64,000 nucleotides of DNA from Streptomyces sp. NBC_00708 (GCA_036226585.1 CP108997.1:3534001-3598000); one strand, 5' to 3'; shown: positions 43,338 to 52,640, numbered from the stretch's first letter. Notes: generated from the sequence alone by a model not told the origin. A program made the numbers and translations.

Positions 43338-43412
43338 GGAGCCGTAGCGCAGAGGTCGTCGCGCGCGGTCTCCAAAACCGCGAGGACGCCGGTTCGAATC
43401 CGGTCGGTTCCG
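43338..43412 (+). tRNA. tRNA with CCA anticodon (tRNA-Trp-like), atypical
   Basis: A 75-nt cloverleaf: acceptor GGAGCCG/CGGTTCC with one G-U, D stem GCGC/GCGC, anticodon stem GCGGT/ACCGC enclosing CTCCAAA (anticodon CCA, tryptophan), T arm GCCGG-TTCGAAT-CCGGT, discriminator G. No CCA end is encoded. The flanks extend the acceptor pairing by three more pairs (GGC/GCC), unusual for a tRNA. It differs from the common actinobacterial tRNA-Trp that sits near secE. Trp identity (CCA, G73) fits; function is uncertain. Confidence 0.75.
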
Positions 43413-43645
43413 CCTCCGCCTTTCCCTCCTCGGACGGCTCCTACGCGGGCGCTGGGCGCACAGTTGGCACCGGGCCGGGGGTTTGGTTTGCGGTCCTCAC
43501 GCTTGCGGGGGAATCGGAAGCGGTGGGTGGTTCGCAGGTGGGGCAGTGGGCAGCTTTGGTCCGCGACGTCGTGATCATCACCGGGCGGTCGGCCGCCGGC
43601 CCGGGTTCAGCCTCAGCCCTACTTCCGGTTCCTGGAGGAACAGAC

Positions 43646-43957
43646 ATGGCAAGCATCCGTACCGCTCGTGCCCTCGCCGTCGTCGCCGCGCTGCCTCTTG
43701 CCGCCGTTCTCCTCGGCGGAGTCGCCCAGGCGGACAACGGAGCGATCGCGAGCAGCGGATCCAACGCGGGCGTCGCCACGATCAGTGGCAGCGGGGTCGG
43801 CAGGGACAACGCGGGCAACTCGTCGACCTCGCAGCAGCAGGCGACCGGTGCCGGCGCGTCCAACCAGAGCAACTCCGCCCAGGTCAACGGCTCCGGCTTC
43901 ACCGATATCGATCAGTCCACGTACAACCTGGCGGTGAACTTCACGAACCTCTGGTGA
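43646..43957 (+). CDS. small secreted protein, Ser/Gly/Asn/Gln-rich
   Basis: A 103-residue protein with a clear signal peptide (RTARALAVVAALPLAAVLLGG, cleavage after AQA near residue 29). The 74-residue mature part is rich in Gly, Ser, Asn, Gln and Ala (SGSNAGVATISGSGVGRDNAG, then SNQSNSAQVNGSG) and ends in a hydrophobic NLAVNFTNLW. ATG 43646 follows GGAGGAA. No cysteine or catalytic motif. Composition is reminiscent of surface-assembling or curli/chaplin-type proteins, but no chaplin motif is seen. Function unknown. Confidence 0.75.
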   Translation: MASIRTARALAVVAALPLAAVLLGGVAQADNGAIASSGSNAGVATISGSGVGRDNAGNSSTSQQQATGAGASNQSNSAQVNGSGFTDIDQSTYNLAVNFTNLW

Positions 43958-44012
43958 GACCCGGAAGCGTGCGCGGCCCGGTCGGGGGGCCGGACCGCGA
44001 CGGACGCACCAC

Positions 44013-44055
44013 GACGGCCCGCCCGTACGCCACTTCGGCGCACGGGCGGGCCGTC
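44013..44055 (+). terminator. terminator after the small secreted protein gene
   Basis: GACGGCCCGCCCGT (44013-44026) pairs with ACGGGCGGGCCGTC (44042-44055). 14-bp perfect stem. Confidence 0.7.
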
Positions 44056-44124
44056 CGGCGCGGGGCGCGTGCGGGGCCGCGCCCGGGGTACGCACCTCAG
44101 GGGTGACCCGGAGTCCTGGAGTGC

Positions 44125-44157
44125 GGCCCCGTCCACCTACAGGAGGTGGACGGGGGC
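44125..44157. repeat. inverted repeat upstream of the sigma factor gene
   Basis: CCCCGTCCACCT (44127-44138) pairs with AGGTGGACGGGG (44144-44155) around ACAGG. A strong hairpin 80 bp before the sigma factor start; terminator or leader structure. Confidence 0.55.
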
Positions 44158-44238
44158 CCGGACCTACACCCTGAGGCGGACGCGGTTTCGGGACCTGGGG
44201 GCGATCCGGGGAGCGGGCCCCGCTCCTAGCGTGGAGCC

Positions 44239-44898
44239 ATGACCACGCCAGTCCGTACGGGCACCTCCAGGGGAGCCGCACCGGCATGCACGTCGGCCGC
44301 GGTACGTACTTCCGCGCCGGCGCACGCCTCCGCATCGCTACGCACGCCGGGCGCCCTCGGCCGCGCCTCGCACGGTGCGCGCGCGTCGGCGGTGCCGCAC
44401 CTCCCGTACCCCTCGTTCACGTCGTTCGTGCAGGCGCGCGGTCCGGTGCTGCTGCGGGCGGCCCGCTCGCTCACCGCCAACCCCAGCGATGCCGAGGACC
44501 TGCTGCAGACGGCGCTCACCAAGACGTACGTCGCCTGGGACCGGATCGAGGACCACCGTGCCCTCGACGGCTATGTCCGCCGGGCCCTGCTGAACACCAG
44601 GACCTCGCAGTGGCGCAAGCGCAAGGTCGACGAGTTCGCCTGCGACGAGCTGCCCGAGCAGGAGGCGGTTCCCGGTCCTGACCCGGCGGAGCAGCAGTCG
44701 CTGCACGACGCGATGTGGCGCGCGGTGCTGAAGCTGCCGGCCCGGCAGCGCGCCATGGTCGTTCTCCGGTACTACGAGGACCTGAGCGAGGCGCAGACCG
44801 CCGAGGTGCTCGGGGTGTCCGTCGGCACGGTGAAGAGCGCGGTCTCCCGGGCGCTCGGCAAGCTGCGCCAGGACCCGGAGCTGACCCCGGTCCGCTGA
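44239..44898 (+). CDS. SigE-family (ECF-type) RNA polymerase sigma factor
   Basis: A 219-residue ECF-like sigma factor. The first 55 residues are low-complexity Ala/Ser/Arg. Region 2 (about 56-120) has FVQARGPVLLRAARSLT and PSDAEDLLQTALTKTYVAWDRI. Region 4 (about 150-215) has LPARQRAMVVLRYYEDLSEAQTAEVLG with HTH and VKSAVSRAL. ATG 44239 has GGAG just upstream. No anti-sigma gene is adjacent; it might be controlled by the HATPase proteins elsewhere, but that is only conjecture. Confidence 0.9.
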   Translation: MTTPVRTGTSRGAAPACTSAAVRTSAPAHASASLRTPGALGRASHGARASAVPHLPYPSFTSFVQARGPVLLRAARSLTANPSDAEDLLQTALTKTYVAWDRIEDHRALDGYVRRALLNTRTSQWRKRKVDEFACDELPEQEAVPGPDPAEQQSLHDAMWRAVLKLPARQRAMVVLRYYEDLSEAQTAEVLGVSVGTVKSAVSRALGKLRQDPELTPVR

Positions 44899-45083
44899 GA
44901 CCGTCGAGCCTCCCCGTACGCGGCCCTCAATCAAACGGAACCGATACGTCCGACATCGTCCCGGCCGGTGTGACATTGCGGGACGACACCGATTCGTACC
45001 CCCGGGAGTAGTGACATACCGCTCGGTATGTGCGCAGAATCAGCGGAACCCTACTGCCGCGTAGCGCCCACCGGGAGGACGCC

Positions 45084-46733
45084 GTGCTCAGCACCATGCA
45101 GGACGTACCGCTGACTGTCACCCGCATCCTGACGCATGGGATGACGATCCACGGGAAGTCGCAGGTCACGACCTGGACCGGAGAGCCGGAGCCGCACCGG
45201 CGCAGTTTCGCGGAGATCGGCCGGCGCGCGACGCAGTTCGCCAACGCCCTGCGCGACGAACTCGGCATCGACGGCGATCAGCGGGTCGCGACCCTCATGT
45301 GGAACAACGCCGAGCACGTGGAGGCGTACCTCGCCATCCCGTCCATGGGCGCCGTCCTCCACACACTGAATCTCCGGCTCCCCGCGGAGCAGCTGGTCTG
45401 GGTCGTCAAGCACGCCGACGACAAGGTCGTCGTCGTCAACGGTTCCCTGCTGCCGCTCATCGCGCCGCTGCTCCCCCAGCTGACGTCGCTGGAGCATCTG
45501 ATCGTTTCCGGCCCCGGTGACCGCTCCGTCCTGGACGGCGCGGCGGTGCGTGTGCACGAGTACGAGGAACTGCTCGCCGGCCGCCCCACCACCTTCGACT
45601 GGCCCGATCTGGACGAGCGGCAGGCCGCCGCCATGTGCTACACCTCCGGCACGACCGGCGACCCCAAGGGCGTCGTCTACTCGCACCGCTCGATCTATCT
45701 GCACTCCATGCAGGTCAACATGTCCGAGTCGATGGGCCTGACCGACAAGGACACCACGCTCGTCGTCGTCCCCCAGTTCCACGTCAACGCCTGGGGCCTG
45801 CCGCACGCGACGTTCATGTCCGGCGTCAACATGCTGATGCCGGACCGTTTCCTCCAGCCCGCCCCGCTCGCCGACATGATCGAGCGCGAGCGCCCCACGC
45901 ACGCCGCCGCCGTCCCCACCATCTGGCAGGGCCTGCTCGCCGAGGTCACCGCCAACCCGCGCGACCTCACCTCCATGGCCAACGTGACGATCGGCGGTGC
46001 CGCCTGCCCGCCCTCGCTCATGGCGGCGTACGACAAGCTCGGCGTGCGCCTCTGTCACGCCTGGGGCATGACGGAGACCTCGCCCCTCGGCACCATGGCC
46101 AACCCGCCCGCCGGGCTGACCGAGGAGCAGGAGTGGCCCTACCGCATCACCCAGGGCCGCTTCCCCGCCGGCGTCGAGGCACGCCTCGTCGGCCCGACCG
46201 GCGAACACCTGCCGTGGGACGGCGAGTCGGCCGGTGAGCTGGAGGTGCGCGGCACCTGGATCGCCGGCGCGTACTACGGCGGCGCGGACGGCGAGATGCT
46301 GCGCCCCGAGGACAAGTTCAGCGAGGACGGCTGGCTGAAGACCGGTGACGTCGGCGTGATCAGCGAGGACGGCTTCCTCACCCTCACCGACCGTGCCAAG
46401 GACGTCATCAAGTCCGGTGGCGAATGGATCTCCAGCGTCGAGCTGGAGAACGCGCTGATGGCGCACCCGGATGTCGCGGAGGCCGCCGTCGTGGCCGTCC
46501 CGGACGAGAAGTGGGGCGAGCGCCCGCTCGCGACCGTCGTCCTCAAGGAGGGTGCCACCGCCGACTACGAGGCGCTGCGGGCGTTCCTCGCCGAATCCGG
46601 CATCGCGAAGTGGCAGCTGCCGGAGCGGTGGTCGGTCATCCCGTCCGTGCCGAAGACGAGCGTCGGCAAGTTCGACAAGAAGGTCATCCGCAAGCAGTAC
46701 GCGCAGGGCGAGCTGGACATCACGCAGCTCTGA
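45084..46733 (+). CDS. long-chain fatty acid-CoA ligase (AMP-forming)
   Basis: A 549-residue acyl-CoA synthetase that activates fatty acids via acyl-AMP. The ATP loop reads [19 protein letters not shown], followed by GMTETSPLG, the [13 protein letters not shown] motif, the [12 protein letters not shown] hinge and [14 protein letters not shown] with the catalytic Lys. The start is GTG 45084 behind GGGAGGAC; an upstream in-frame extension to 45030 has no ribosome site. It ends at a bidirectional terminator. Length is standard. Confidence 0.95.
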   Translation: MLSTMQDVPLTVTRILTHGMTIHGKSQVTTWTGEPEPHRRSFAEIGRRATQFANALRDELGIDGDQRVATLMWNNAEHVEAYLAIPSMGAVLHTLNLRLPAEQLVWVVKHADDKVVVVNGSLLPLIAPLLPQLTSLEHLIVSGPGDRSVLDGAAVRVHEYEELLAGRPTTFDWPDLDERQAAAMCYTSGTTGDPKGVVYSHRSIYLHSMQVNMSESMGLTDKDTTLVVVPQFHVNAWGLPHATFMSGVNMLMPDRFLQPAPLADMIERERPTHAAAVPTIWQGLLAEVTANPRDLTSMANVTIGGAACPPSLMAAYDKLGVRLCHAWGMTETSPLGTMANPPAGLTEEQEWPYRITQGRFPAGVEARLVGPTGEHLPWDGESAGELEVRGTWIAGAYYGGADGEMLRPEDKFSEDGWLKTGDVGVISEDGFLTLTDRAKDVIKSGGEWISSVELENALMAHPDVAEAAVVAVPDEKWGERPLATVVLKEGATADYEALRAFLAESGIAKWQLPERWSVIPSVPKTSVGKFDKKVIRKQYAQGELDITQL

Positions 46734-46773
46734 CCGACGGGCCGGCCCAGGCTCCGGCCGACGGTCCGGACAG

Positions 46774-46813
46774 GACGAGGGCGGTACGGGTGTGTTCCCG
46801 TACCGCCCTCGTC
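46774..46813. terminator. bidirectional terminator between convergent genes
   Basis: GACGAGGGCGGTACGGG (46774-46790) pairs with CCCGTACCGCCCTCGTC (46797-46813). A 17-bp perfect stem with 6-base loop. Confidence 0.8.
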
Positions 46814-46832
46814 GTATGCCGTTTCGCGCCTG

Positions 46833-49800
46833 TCAGTTCGTGCCGATCTTCGCGAGCAGGTCGACGATGCGGGACTGCACCTCGTCGCTCGTCGAACGTT
46901 CCGCCAGGAACAGCACGGTCTCGCCGGAGGCGAGGCGCGGCAGCTCCGACTGGTCGATGTCGGTCGAGGTGTAGACGACCAGCGGGGTGCGGTTCAGCTG
47001 CCCGTTGGCGCGCAGCCAGTCGACGATGCCGGCCCGGCGGCGGCGCACCTGCATCAGGTCCATCACCACCAGGTTCGGCCGCATCCGGGTCGCCAGCGAC
47101 ACGGCCTCGCTGTCCGTCGCGGCGCAGGCCACCTGCATGCCCCGCCGCTCCAGCGTCTGCGTCAGCGCGTCCGCGATGTCCTCGTGCTCCTCGATCAGCA
47201 GGACGCGCGGCGGGTGCTGCTCGCTGTCGCGCGGCGCGAGCGCCTTCAGCAGCACGGCCGGGTCCGCACCGTACGCCGCCTCCCGCGTGGCCTGTCCCAG
47301 ACCGGCCGTCACCAGTACGGGCACCTCGGCGGCCACCGCCGCCTGCCGCAGGGACTGCAACGCCTTTCGGGTGATCGGCCCGGTCAACGGGTCTACGAAC
47401 AGCGCGGCGGGGAACGCCGCGATCTGCGCGTCCACCTCCTCGCGCGAGTGCACGATCACCGGCCGGTAGCCGCGGTCGCTCAGCGCCTGCTGCGTGGAGA
47501 CGTCGGGCGCGGGCCAGACGAGCAGCCGGCGCGGGTTGTCCAGCGGCTCGGGGGGAAGCTCGTCGTCGACCGGCCGCGGCGAGGGCCGGTTGGCGACCTC
47601 GACCGCGCCGCCGGGGCCGTCGAGCGGCTCGGGCCCCTCGGCCGCGCCCTCGTCGGGCGCCCCGATGGCGTACGCGCGCCCCTCGGCCGCCGGTGCGGAG
47701 AGCAGCTGCCCGGAGCCCTGTCCGTGCACGGTGCCGCCGGTGGCCTGGGGCGTGGGCTGCGGGGCGGCCGGCGCGGGGCCGGCGAGCGCGGGGCGCTCGT
47801 CCTGACCGGGCTCCGGCTCCGGCGGTGCGGCGAGCTTGCGGCGCCGGCCGACGCTGCTGCCGCCGCCGAGCGTCTGGTTCTGCTGGTGGGCGATGTGCTG
47901 GGCGAACGGAACGCCCTGTCCGAGCGTGCGCACGCTGAACGCGCGCCCCTGCGTCGAGTCCGGCGACCCCGGCATGGGCGCCTCGGCGGGCAACGGCTGG
48001 CGCCGCGCGTCGGGCGCGGGCGCCAGCGTGCGGGGCCGGGCCGGGGGACCGGCGGGGGCGGCCGCGGTGGGCGCAGCCGTGCCGGTGGTGTGCGCGGTAG
48101 GGCCGGTGCTCTGCTCCTCCGGCACCGCGGGGCCTTGCCCGGACGCGTCGTCCTCGCCCCAGGCACCGGGGTGCGCGGGCGGGGCCGGCTGGTCGGCGTG
48201 CGCGGCAGGCTGCGCGGCCGGGGCGAAGGGCGCGTCGGGCGCGCCGAGCCTCGGATCGACGGCCGGGGTGCCGGGGGCCGGGGCGGGCGTCGCGGGCTGG
48301 TCGGCCGGGGCGGCGGGCGTGGGTGCTGACGCCGGGGTGGGCGCGGGCAGTGCGAAGGGGGCGGACTGGTCGGCGGGCGCGGCCGGGGTGCCCGCTGCGG
48401 CCGGGGTGCCCGGTGTCTGCGCCGGCGGTGCGAAGGGGGCCGGCTGTGCCTCCTGCGGGCCCGTGTCCCCGTGGCGGGCGCGGCGTCGGCCGGTGGGGGC
48501 GGGCTGCGCCTGCGGCGGAATGGGGGCGTGCTCCGGCGCACCGGGCAGAGCCCCGGGCGCGGGGGCGACGGCGTCAGGTGCGGCGGCGGTGGGGCCGTTC
48601 GTACCGGGCAGCGCGCCGGGGCCGGCTGCGTCCGTACGCGGCAGCGCGCCGGGCATGCCGGGCTCGGGCGCGTACGCAGCGGGCGCGACCTCACGCGTAC
48701 CCGCACCGGGCGCATACGAACCGGCGCCGGCATCCGCACCGGCCGCACGCGTACCCGCACCGGCCTCGTACGAATCGTCCACGGCCACACGCGCACCCAC
48801 GGCCCCGGGCGCGCCGACGGGGGGTCCGCCAAGGGGGCTCTGCGGCTCCGCGTCGTTCGACGGCACACGGTCCGCGTCGGCGGGCGGGAGCGCGAAGGGG
48901 ACGCGTGGTCCGGCCTCGGCCGCGGCCCTGTCCTGGGCGGCGGCCAGCGCGCGGCGGGCGCGTCGGCCGGTCGACTGCGCTGCCGGCACGGGCAGCTCCG
49001 GCGCCGGGGCCATCGCGCCGGGAGCCGTACGGGCGGCCTCGTCGAGGTTCGAGAACGCGGCGGGGGCGGTGGACTCCACGGCGTTCACGACAGGGGGAAG
49101 GGCCAGGCGGCCCTCCTCGCCCGGGTTCCCCCGGTGCCCGCCGGCCGCGACCGGGACCTGCGCCTCGGCCGGGACACCCTGCGGCGGCACGGTCTGCCCG
49201 CGCTGCGGCCGGGCACCCGCGCCCTGCGCACCCTCGGCGGCGGTCACCACGGACCCCTCCGACGGAGCGGCGGAGGGCAGCGCGAGGGCCTGCCCAGGCG
49301 TCGGGGCACCCGTCTCGGCGGGGCTGGGACGCCCGCGCCGGCGGCCGGAGCCCTCGGCGGCCTGCTGGGCGGGGATCAGCTCGTTCGGGGCCGCTTCGGG
49401 AGCGGGGGCCGCACGGCGCGCACGCCGGCGCCCGGTCGGCGCGCCCGCGCCGGTGTCCCCGGGGGCAGCCTCCAGTTCGCCGGTGCCGTCGGAGCCGCCC
49501 ACGGGGCTCTCCAGGAAGGCATCGGTGGAGGAACGCCGCGCCCGGCGCCGCCCTCTGCCCGCCTCGGGGGCATCCGAAACCGCCGTCGCGGGGCCCGCGT
49601 GATCGGACTCGGGTACCACCGGAGGAGCCGCCTCCACCTGCGGCAACGCGGCCGGCTCCGGCGGCGCCACGGTCCCCGCGCCGGCGCCGATCGGCAGCTC
49701 GAGCACGTATGCGCTGCCGCTCATGCCCGGCATCTCGTGTGTCTGGAGCACACCGCCGTGCGCGCGGACGATGCCGCTGACGATCGGGACGTGCACCGGG

Positions 49801-51338
49801 TCTCCCCCGGCGAACGGACCCCGCACCTCGATGCGTACGACGTCACCGCGCTGGGCGGCGGCGACCACGACGGTCGAGTCGACGTACCCGCCACCGGGCA
49901 CGAGCCGGGCCTTGCCGGTCGAATCGACGCCGGCGACGTCCGCGACGAGGTGGGCGAGGGCGGTCACCAGGCGGCCGGCGTCGACCTCCGCCTCGATCGG
50001 CGGGGCGTGCACCGCGAACTGCGCGCGGCCCGGTCCGATCAGCTCGACCGAGGCGTCGATACCGGCCGTGACGACCCCGTCGAGCAGCACACGCGTCTTG
50101 ACGAGCGCCTCCGCGCCGCCGTCGAGGCGCTGGTAGCTGAGCACGTTGTCGATGAGCGTCGTCATACGCGCGTAGCCGGCGGCCAGGTGGTGCAGGATCT
50201 GATTCGCCTCGGGCCACAGCTGGCCGGCCGGATCGGCGGCGAGCGTGGAGAGTTCGCCGCGCAGTTCCTCCAGGGGCCCGCGCAGCGACTCGCCGAGCAC
50301 GGCGGTGAGCTGGGTGTGCCGGGAGGTGAGGTCCGTCAGCCGCTCGGTCTGCTCCTCCAGCTCGGAGGCGTAACGCTCGGTGCGGTCGGCCAGCTCGGCG
50401 GCGTGCGCCTCCTTCAGGGCGGCGAGTTCGGCGGCGTGCCGTTCGGTGAGCTCGGTGACCTCGGCGGTGTGGCTCGCGGTCAGTTCGGTGACCTCGGCCC
50501 TGCGCTGCTTGTCGAGCTCCTCGTAGGGGCGGCGGTCGGTGAAGGTCATCACGGCGCCGACGAGCTGGTCGCCGTCGCGGACGGGTGCGGTGGTCAGGTC
50601 GACGGGGACCTGTGCTCCGCTCTTGGACCAGAGAACCTGCCCGCGCACCCGATGTTTGCGTCCCGACTTGAGCGTGTCGGCGAGTGGGGACTCCTCGTAC
50701 GGGAAGGGCTCGCCCTCCGCACGCGAGTGAAGGATCAGCGGGTGCAGCTCCTGGCCGCCGAGGTCGCTGGCCCGGAAGCCGAGGATCTGCGCGGCGGCGG
50801 GGTTGACCAGGACGACCCGGCCATCGGTGTCCGTACCGACGACGCCCTCGGCCGCGGCGCGCAGGATCATCTCGGTCTGGCGCTGCGAGCGGGCCAGCTC
50901 GGCCTCGGTGTCGACGGTGCCGGAGAGGTCGCGCACGACGAGCATCAGCAGCTCGTCGCCCGTGTAGCTGCCCCCGTACGAACCCTGGACGTCCTTGTAC
51001 GCCGCCTGCCCGTCCTCCAGGCTGGCGCTCGTCACCTCGACGGGGTACTCGTTGCCGTCGGTACGCCGCGCGATCATGCGCGTGGGCTTGGTCCGGCCCC
51101 GCTCGTCCGCAGCATCGGGCCGGCGCATCGACCCCGGGATCAGCTTGGAGTCGAACTCCGGCAGCAGATCGAGCAGCCCGCGACCGACGAGCGCGGTGCC
51201 CGGGGTCTCGAACATTTCGAGGGCGATGGTGTTGGCGTTGACGACCGTACCGTTGCAGTTGACGAGCAGAAGCCCGTCCGGAAGGGCGTCGAGTATGGCT
51301 GCGAGGCGAGCAGCGCCTCGGGATGGCCTGCTGCTCAC
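46833..51338 (-). CDS. PAS-domain hybrid histidine-kinase-like protein with degenerate kinase core
   Basis: A 1501-residue soluble protein. Two PAS domains occupy about 10-145 and 155-270. A heptad coiled coil follows (about 275-345, with repeats of AELAxL). A HisKA/HATPase-like region spans about 350-545, then a 700-residue Pro/Ala/Gly low-complexity stretch, and finally a receiver domain (about 1375-1500; Asp in NLVVMDLMQV). The H-box reads GESLRGPLEELRGEL where His is expected, the N box reads LAHLVADVA, and G boxes are poor. So phosphotransfer by this kinase core is doubtful; the protein may sense and scaffold. The gene is single, with no partner regulator. Confidence 0.85.
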   Translation of the reverse strand: MSSRPSRGAARLAAILDALPDGLLLVNCNGTVVNANTIALEMFETPGTALVGRGLLDLLPEFDSKLIPGSMRRPDAADERGRTKPTRMIARRTDGNEYPVEVTSASLEDGQAAYKDVQGSYGGSYTGDELLMLVVRDLSGTVDTEAELARSQRQTEMILRAAAEGVVGTDTDGRVVLVNPAAAQILGFRASDLGGQELHPLILHSRAEGEPFPYEESPLADTLKSGRKHRVRGQVLWSKSGAQVPVDLTTAPVRDGDQLVGAVMTFTDRRPYEELDKQRRAEVTELTASHTAEVTELTERHAAELAALKEAHAAELADRTERYASELEEQTERLTDLTSRHTQLTAVLGESLRGPLEELRGELSTLAADPAGQLWPEANQILHHLAAGYARMTTLIDNVLSYQRLDGGAEALVKTRVLLDGVVTAGIDASVELIGPGRAQFAVHAPPIEAEVDAGRLVTALAHLVADVAGVDSTGKARLVPGGGYVDSTVVVAAAQRGDVVRIEVRGPFAGGDPVHVPIVSGIVRAHGGVLQTHEMPGMSGSAYVLELPIGAGAGTVAPPEPAALPQVEAAPPVVPESDHAGPATAVSDAPEAGRGRRRARRSSTDAFLESPVGGSDGTGELEAAPGDTGAGAPTGRRRARRAAPAPEAAPNELIPAQQAAEGSGRRRGRPSPAETGAPTPGQALALPSAAPSEGSVVTAAEGAQGAGARPQRGQTVPPQGVPAEAQVPVAAGGHRGNPGEEGRLALPPVVNAVESTAPAAFSNLDEAARTAPGAMAPAPELPVPAAQSTGRRARRALAAAQDRAAAEAGPRVPFALPPADADRVPSNDAEPQSPLGGPPVGAPGAVGARVAVDDSYEAGAGTRAAGADAGAGSYAPGAGTREVAPAAYAPEPGMPGALPRTDAAGPGALPGTNGPTAAAPDAVAPAPGALPGAPEHAPIPPQAQPAPTGRRRARHGDTGPQEAQPAPFAPPAQTPGTPAAAGTPAAPADQSAPFALPAPTPASAPTPAAPADQPATPAPAPGTPAVDPRLGAPDAPFAPAAQPAAHADQPAPPAHPGAWGEDDASGQGPAVPEEQSTGPTAHTTGTAAPTAAAPAGPPARPRTLAPAPDARRQPLPAEAPMPGSPDSTQGRAFSVRTLGQGVPFAQHIAHQQNQTLGGGSSVGRRRKLAAPPEPEPGQDERPALAGPAPAAPQPTPQATGGTVHGQGSGQLLSAPAAEGRAYAIGAPDEGAAEGPEPLDGPGGAVEVANRPSPRPVDDELPPEPLDNPRRLLVWPAPDVSTQQALSDRGYRPVIVHSREEVDAQIAAFPAALFVDPLTGPITRKALQSLRQAAVAAEVPVLVTAGLGQATREAAYGADPAVLLKALAPRDSEQHPPRVLLIEEHEDIADALTQTLERRGMQVACAATDSEAVSLATRMRPNLVVMDLMQVRRRRAGIVDWLRANGQLNRTPLVVYTSTDIDQSELPRLASGETVLFLAERSTSDEVQSRIVDLLAKIGTN

Positions 51339-51551
51339 GACGACGCTTCCTCCCTGATTACTGCACCTTGCCCGACAGCGGCCCCATCTTGCCCCTCGGG
51401 CCTCAGGCTGTCACTGAAGGAGTCTAAAGGCAGGGAAGGGGCGTGGGACTGCGGATGAGGGGGAGCTCTCACCAAGGTTTGGTGCATTCGGTGTACGGCT
51501 CCGACCCGCGACGCGCCCCGCGGAGACCCGGACGCGGGCCCCGGGGGCGGT

Positions 51552-52010
51552 TCACCGCACGTTCGGCAGGACCGGTCGCAGGCCGTTCCACCGGGCGATC
51601 TCGCACCCGTTGGTCCGCTTGAACGTGGAGTCGACCCGGTGCCCGTGCCAGGTCCCGGTGACGCGGGCGGTGGCTTCCCCGCCGTACTGCTGCGTACACA
51701 TCGCGTCCCCGGGCACGGGGGCGAACGGATTCGCGCCTTCCTCCTTCGCCTGCTCCAGCCGCTCGCACGCCTGCCGCGCGGCCGGGTGGCTCCCGCGGGC
51801 CGGCCCGCACTGCAGCTCGTACGTCCCGTCGGCCTCCGGGTTGCCCGTGGCGGCGACGACCACGGTGAGCCGGGTGCCCGCGGTGTCGTCCTGGAGCAGG
51901 GGAAGCGCGAGGGGCAGCGGCAGGGGCCCGGCCGAGGCGGTGGCGGCGGGCGCGGTGGCGGACAGCGCGGCGAGGGACGCGACTGCGGTGAGAACGAGAC
52001 GGCGCATCAT
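51552..52010 (-). CDS. subtilisin inhibitor-like (SSI) secreted protease inhibitor
   Basis: A 152-residue secreted protein of the SSI family. A signal peptide (about 1-26, to ATASA) precedes ELQCGPARGSHPAARQAC and the second disulfide region DAMCTQQYGG to TNGCEIARWNG, with TGTWHG between. Four conserved cysteines are present. The reactive loop, MCPMVYDP in classical SSI, reads MCTQQYGG, so P1 appears to be Gln instead of Met/Lys. It should inhibit serine proteases outside the cell, but specificity may differ. ATG 52010 follows AGGAG. Confidence 0.88.
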   Translation of the reverse strand: MMRRLVLTAVASLAALSATAPAATASAGPLPLPLALPLLQDDTAGTRLTVVVAATGNPEADGTYELQCGPARGSHPAARQACERLEQAKEEGANPFAPVPGDAMCTQQYGGEATARVTGTWHGHRVDSTFKRTNGCEIARWNGLRPVLPNVR

Positions 52011-52207
52011 TGCGACTCCTGTGGCGGATGAACCTGCGGGGGCGGCGCCCCCGCGCTGCCTAACGCGCCAGGAGCCCCGGCGTTTCGCACGGCAACCGCT
52101 TTGCCCTCCCGGCCGACCGCCTAGTACCGTAGGCCGCGATTGGTGGCACAGCGTGCAGCTGTGTCATCATCTGCACGCACCACTCGCGCTCGCGCGGGCG
52201 TTGCGCT

Positions 52208-52298
52208 GGAGGCGTCGCCTAGTCCGGTCTATGGCGCCGCACTGCTAATGCGGTTTGGGGCTTACCCCCCATCGAGGGTTCAAATCCCTCCGCCTCCG
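52208..52298 (+). tRNA. tRNA-Ser(GCU)
   Basis: A 91-nt class II tRNA: acceptor GGAGGCG/CGCCTCC, anticodon GCT in CACTGCTAATG, long variable arm GGGGCTTACCCCCC, T loop GGTTCAAATCC. Reads serine codons AGC/AGU. CCA not encoded. Confidence 0.95.
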
Positions 52299-52307
52299 CA
52301 CCACCAT

Positions 52308-52338
52308 CGAAGCCCCGGTCCCCAGGACCGGGGCTTCG
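52308..52338 (+). terminator. terminator after tRNA-Ser(GCU)
   Basis: CGAAGCCCCGGTCC (52308-52321) pairs with GGACCGGGGCTTCG (52325-52338), 3-base loop. Confidence 0.8.
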
Positions 52339-52471
52339 GTCGTTCTTCGGCACGCTTCTGGCGTTTGCCCAGGTCAGGCAGGGTCTGGGTAATGGATTTC
52401 GCGTCCCGGCGCAGGTCATGTAATGTTGTTCTCGCAACGCCGACGGGGCAGAAAAAACCCCGGAAGCACAA

Positions 52472-52544
52472 GCACTCGTAGCTTAACGGATAGAGCATCT
52501 GACTACGGATCAGAAGGTTGCAGGTTCGAATCCTGCCGAGTGCA
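52472..52544 (+). tRNA. tRNA-Arg(ACG)
   Basis: A 73-nt tRNA: acceptor GCACTCG/CGAGTGC, anticodon ACG in TGACTACGGATCA, T loop GGTTCGAATCC, discriminator A. Reads CGU/CGC/CGA after inosine modification. It is immediately before the polyketide cluster. Confidence 0.95.
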
Positions 52545-52550
52545 CAGCAG

Positions 52551-52588
52551 GCCAGAGGCCCCGGAGAAATCCGGGGCCTCTGGCGTTT
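52551..52588 (+). terminator. terminator after tRNA-Arg
   Basis: GCCAGAGGCCCCGGA (52551-52565) pairs with TCCGGGGCCTCTGGC (52570-52584), loop GAAA, then GTTT. Confidence 0.85.
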
Positions 52589-52608
52589 CCGGGATCAGGA
52601 GATGCCCG

Positions 52609-52640
52609 AAGGCCCCCGGGGCGCATGTCCCGGGGGCCTT
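52609..52640 (-). terminator. terminator of the leftward PKS-accessory operon
   Basis: AAGGCCCCCGGG (52609-52620) pairs with CCCGGGGGCCTT (52629-52640). It lies 13 bp beyond the thioesterase stop. Confidence 0.75.

Noticed and set aside
43646..43957. Calling the small secreted protein a chaplin or rodlin
   Set aside because: The conserved chaplin core and cysteines and the rodlin sequence are absent.
44125..44157. Hairpin before the sigma factor gene as a riboswitch
   Set aside because: It is a simple GC-rich stem without any recognisable aptamer features.
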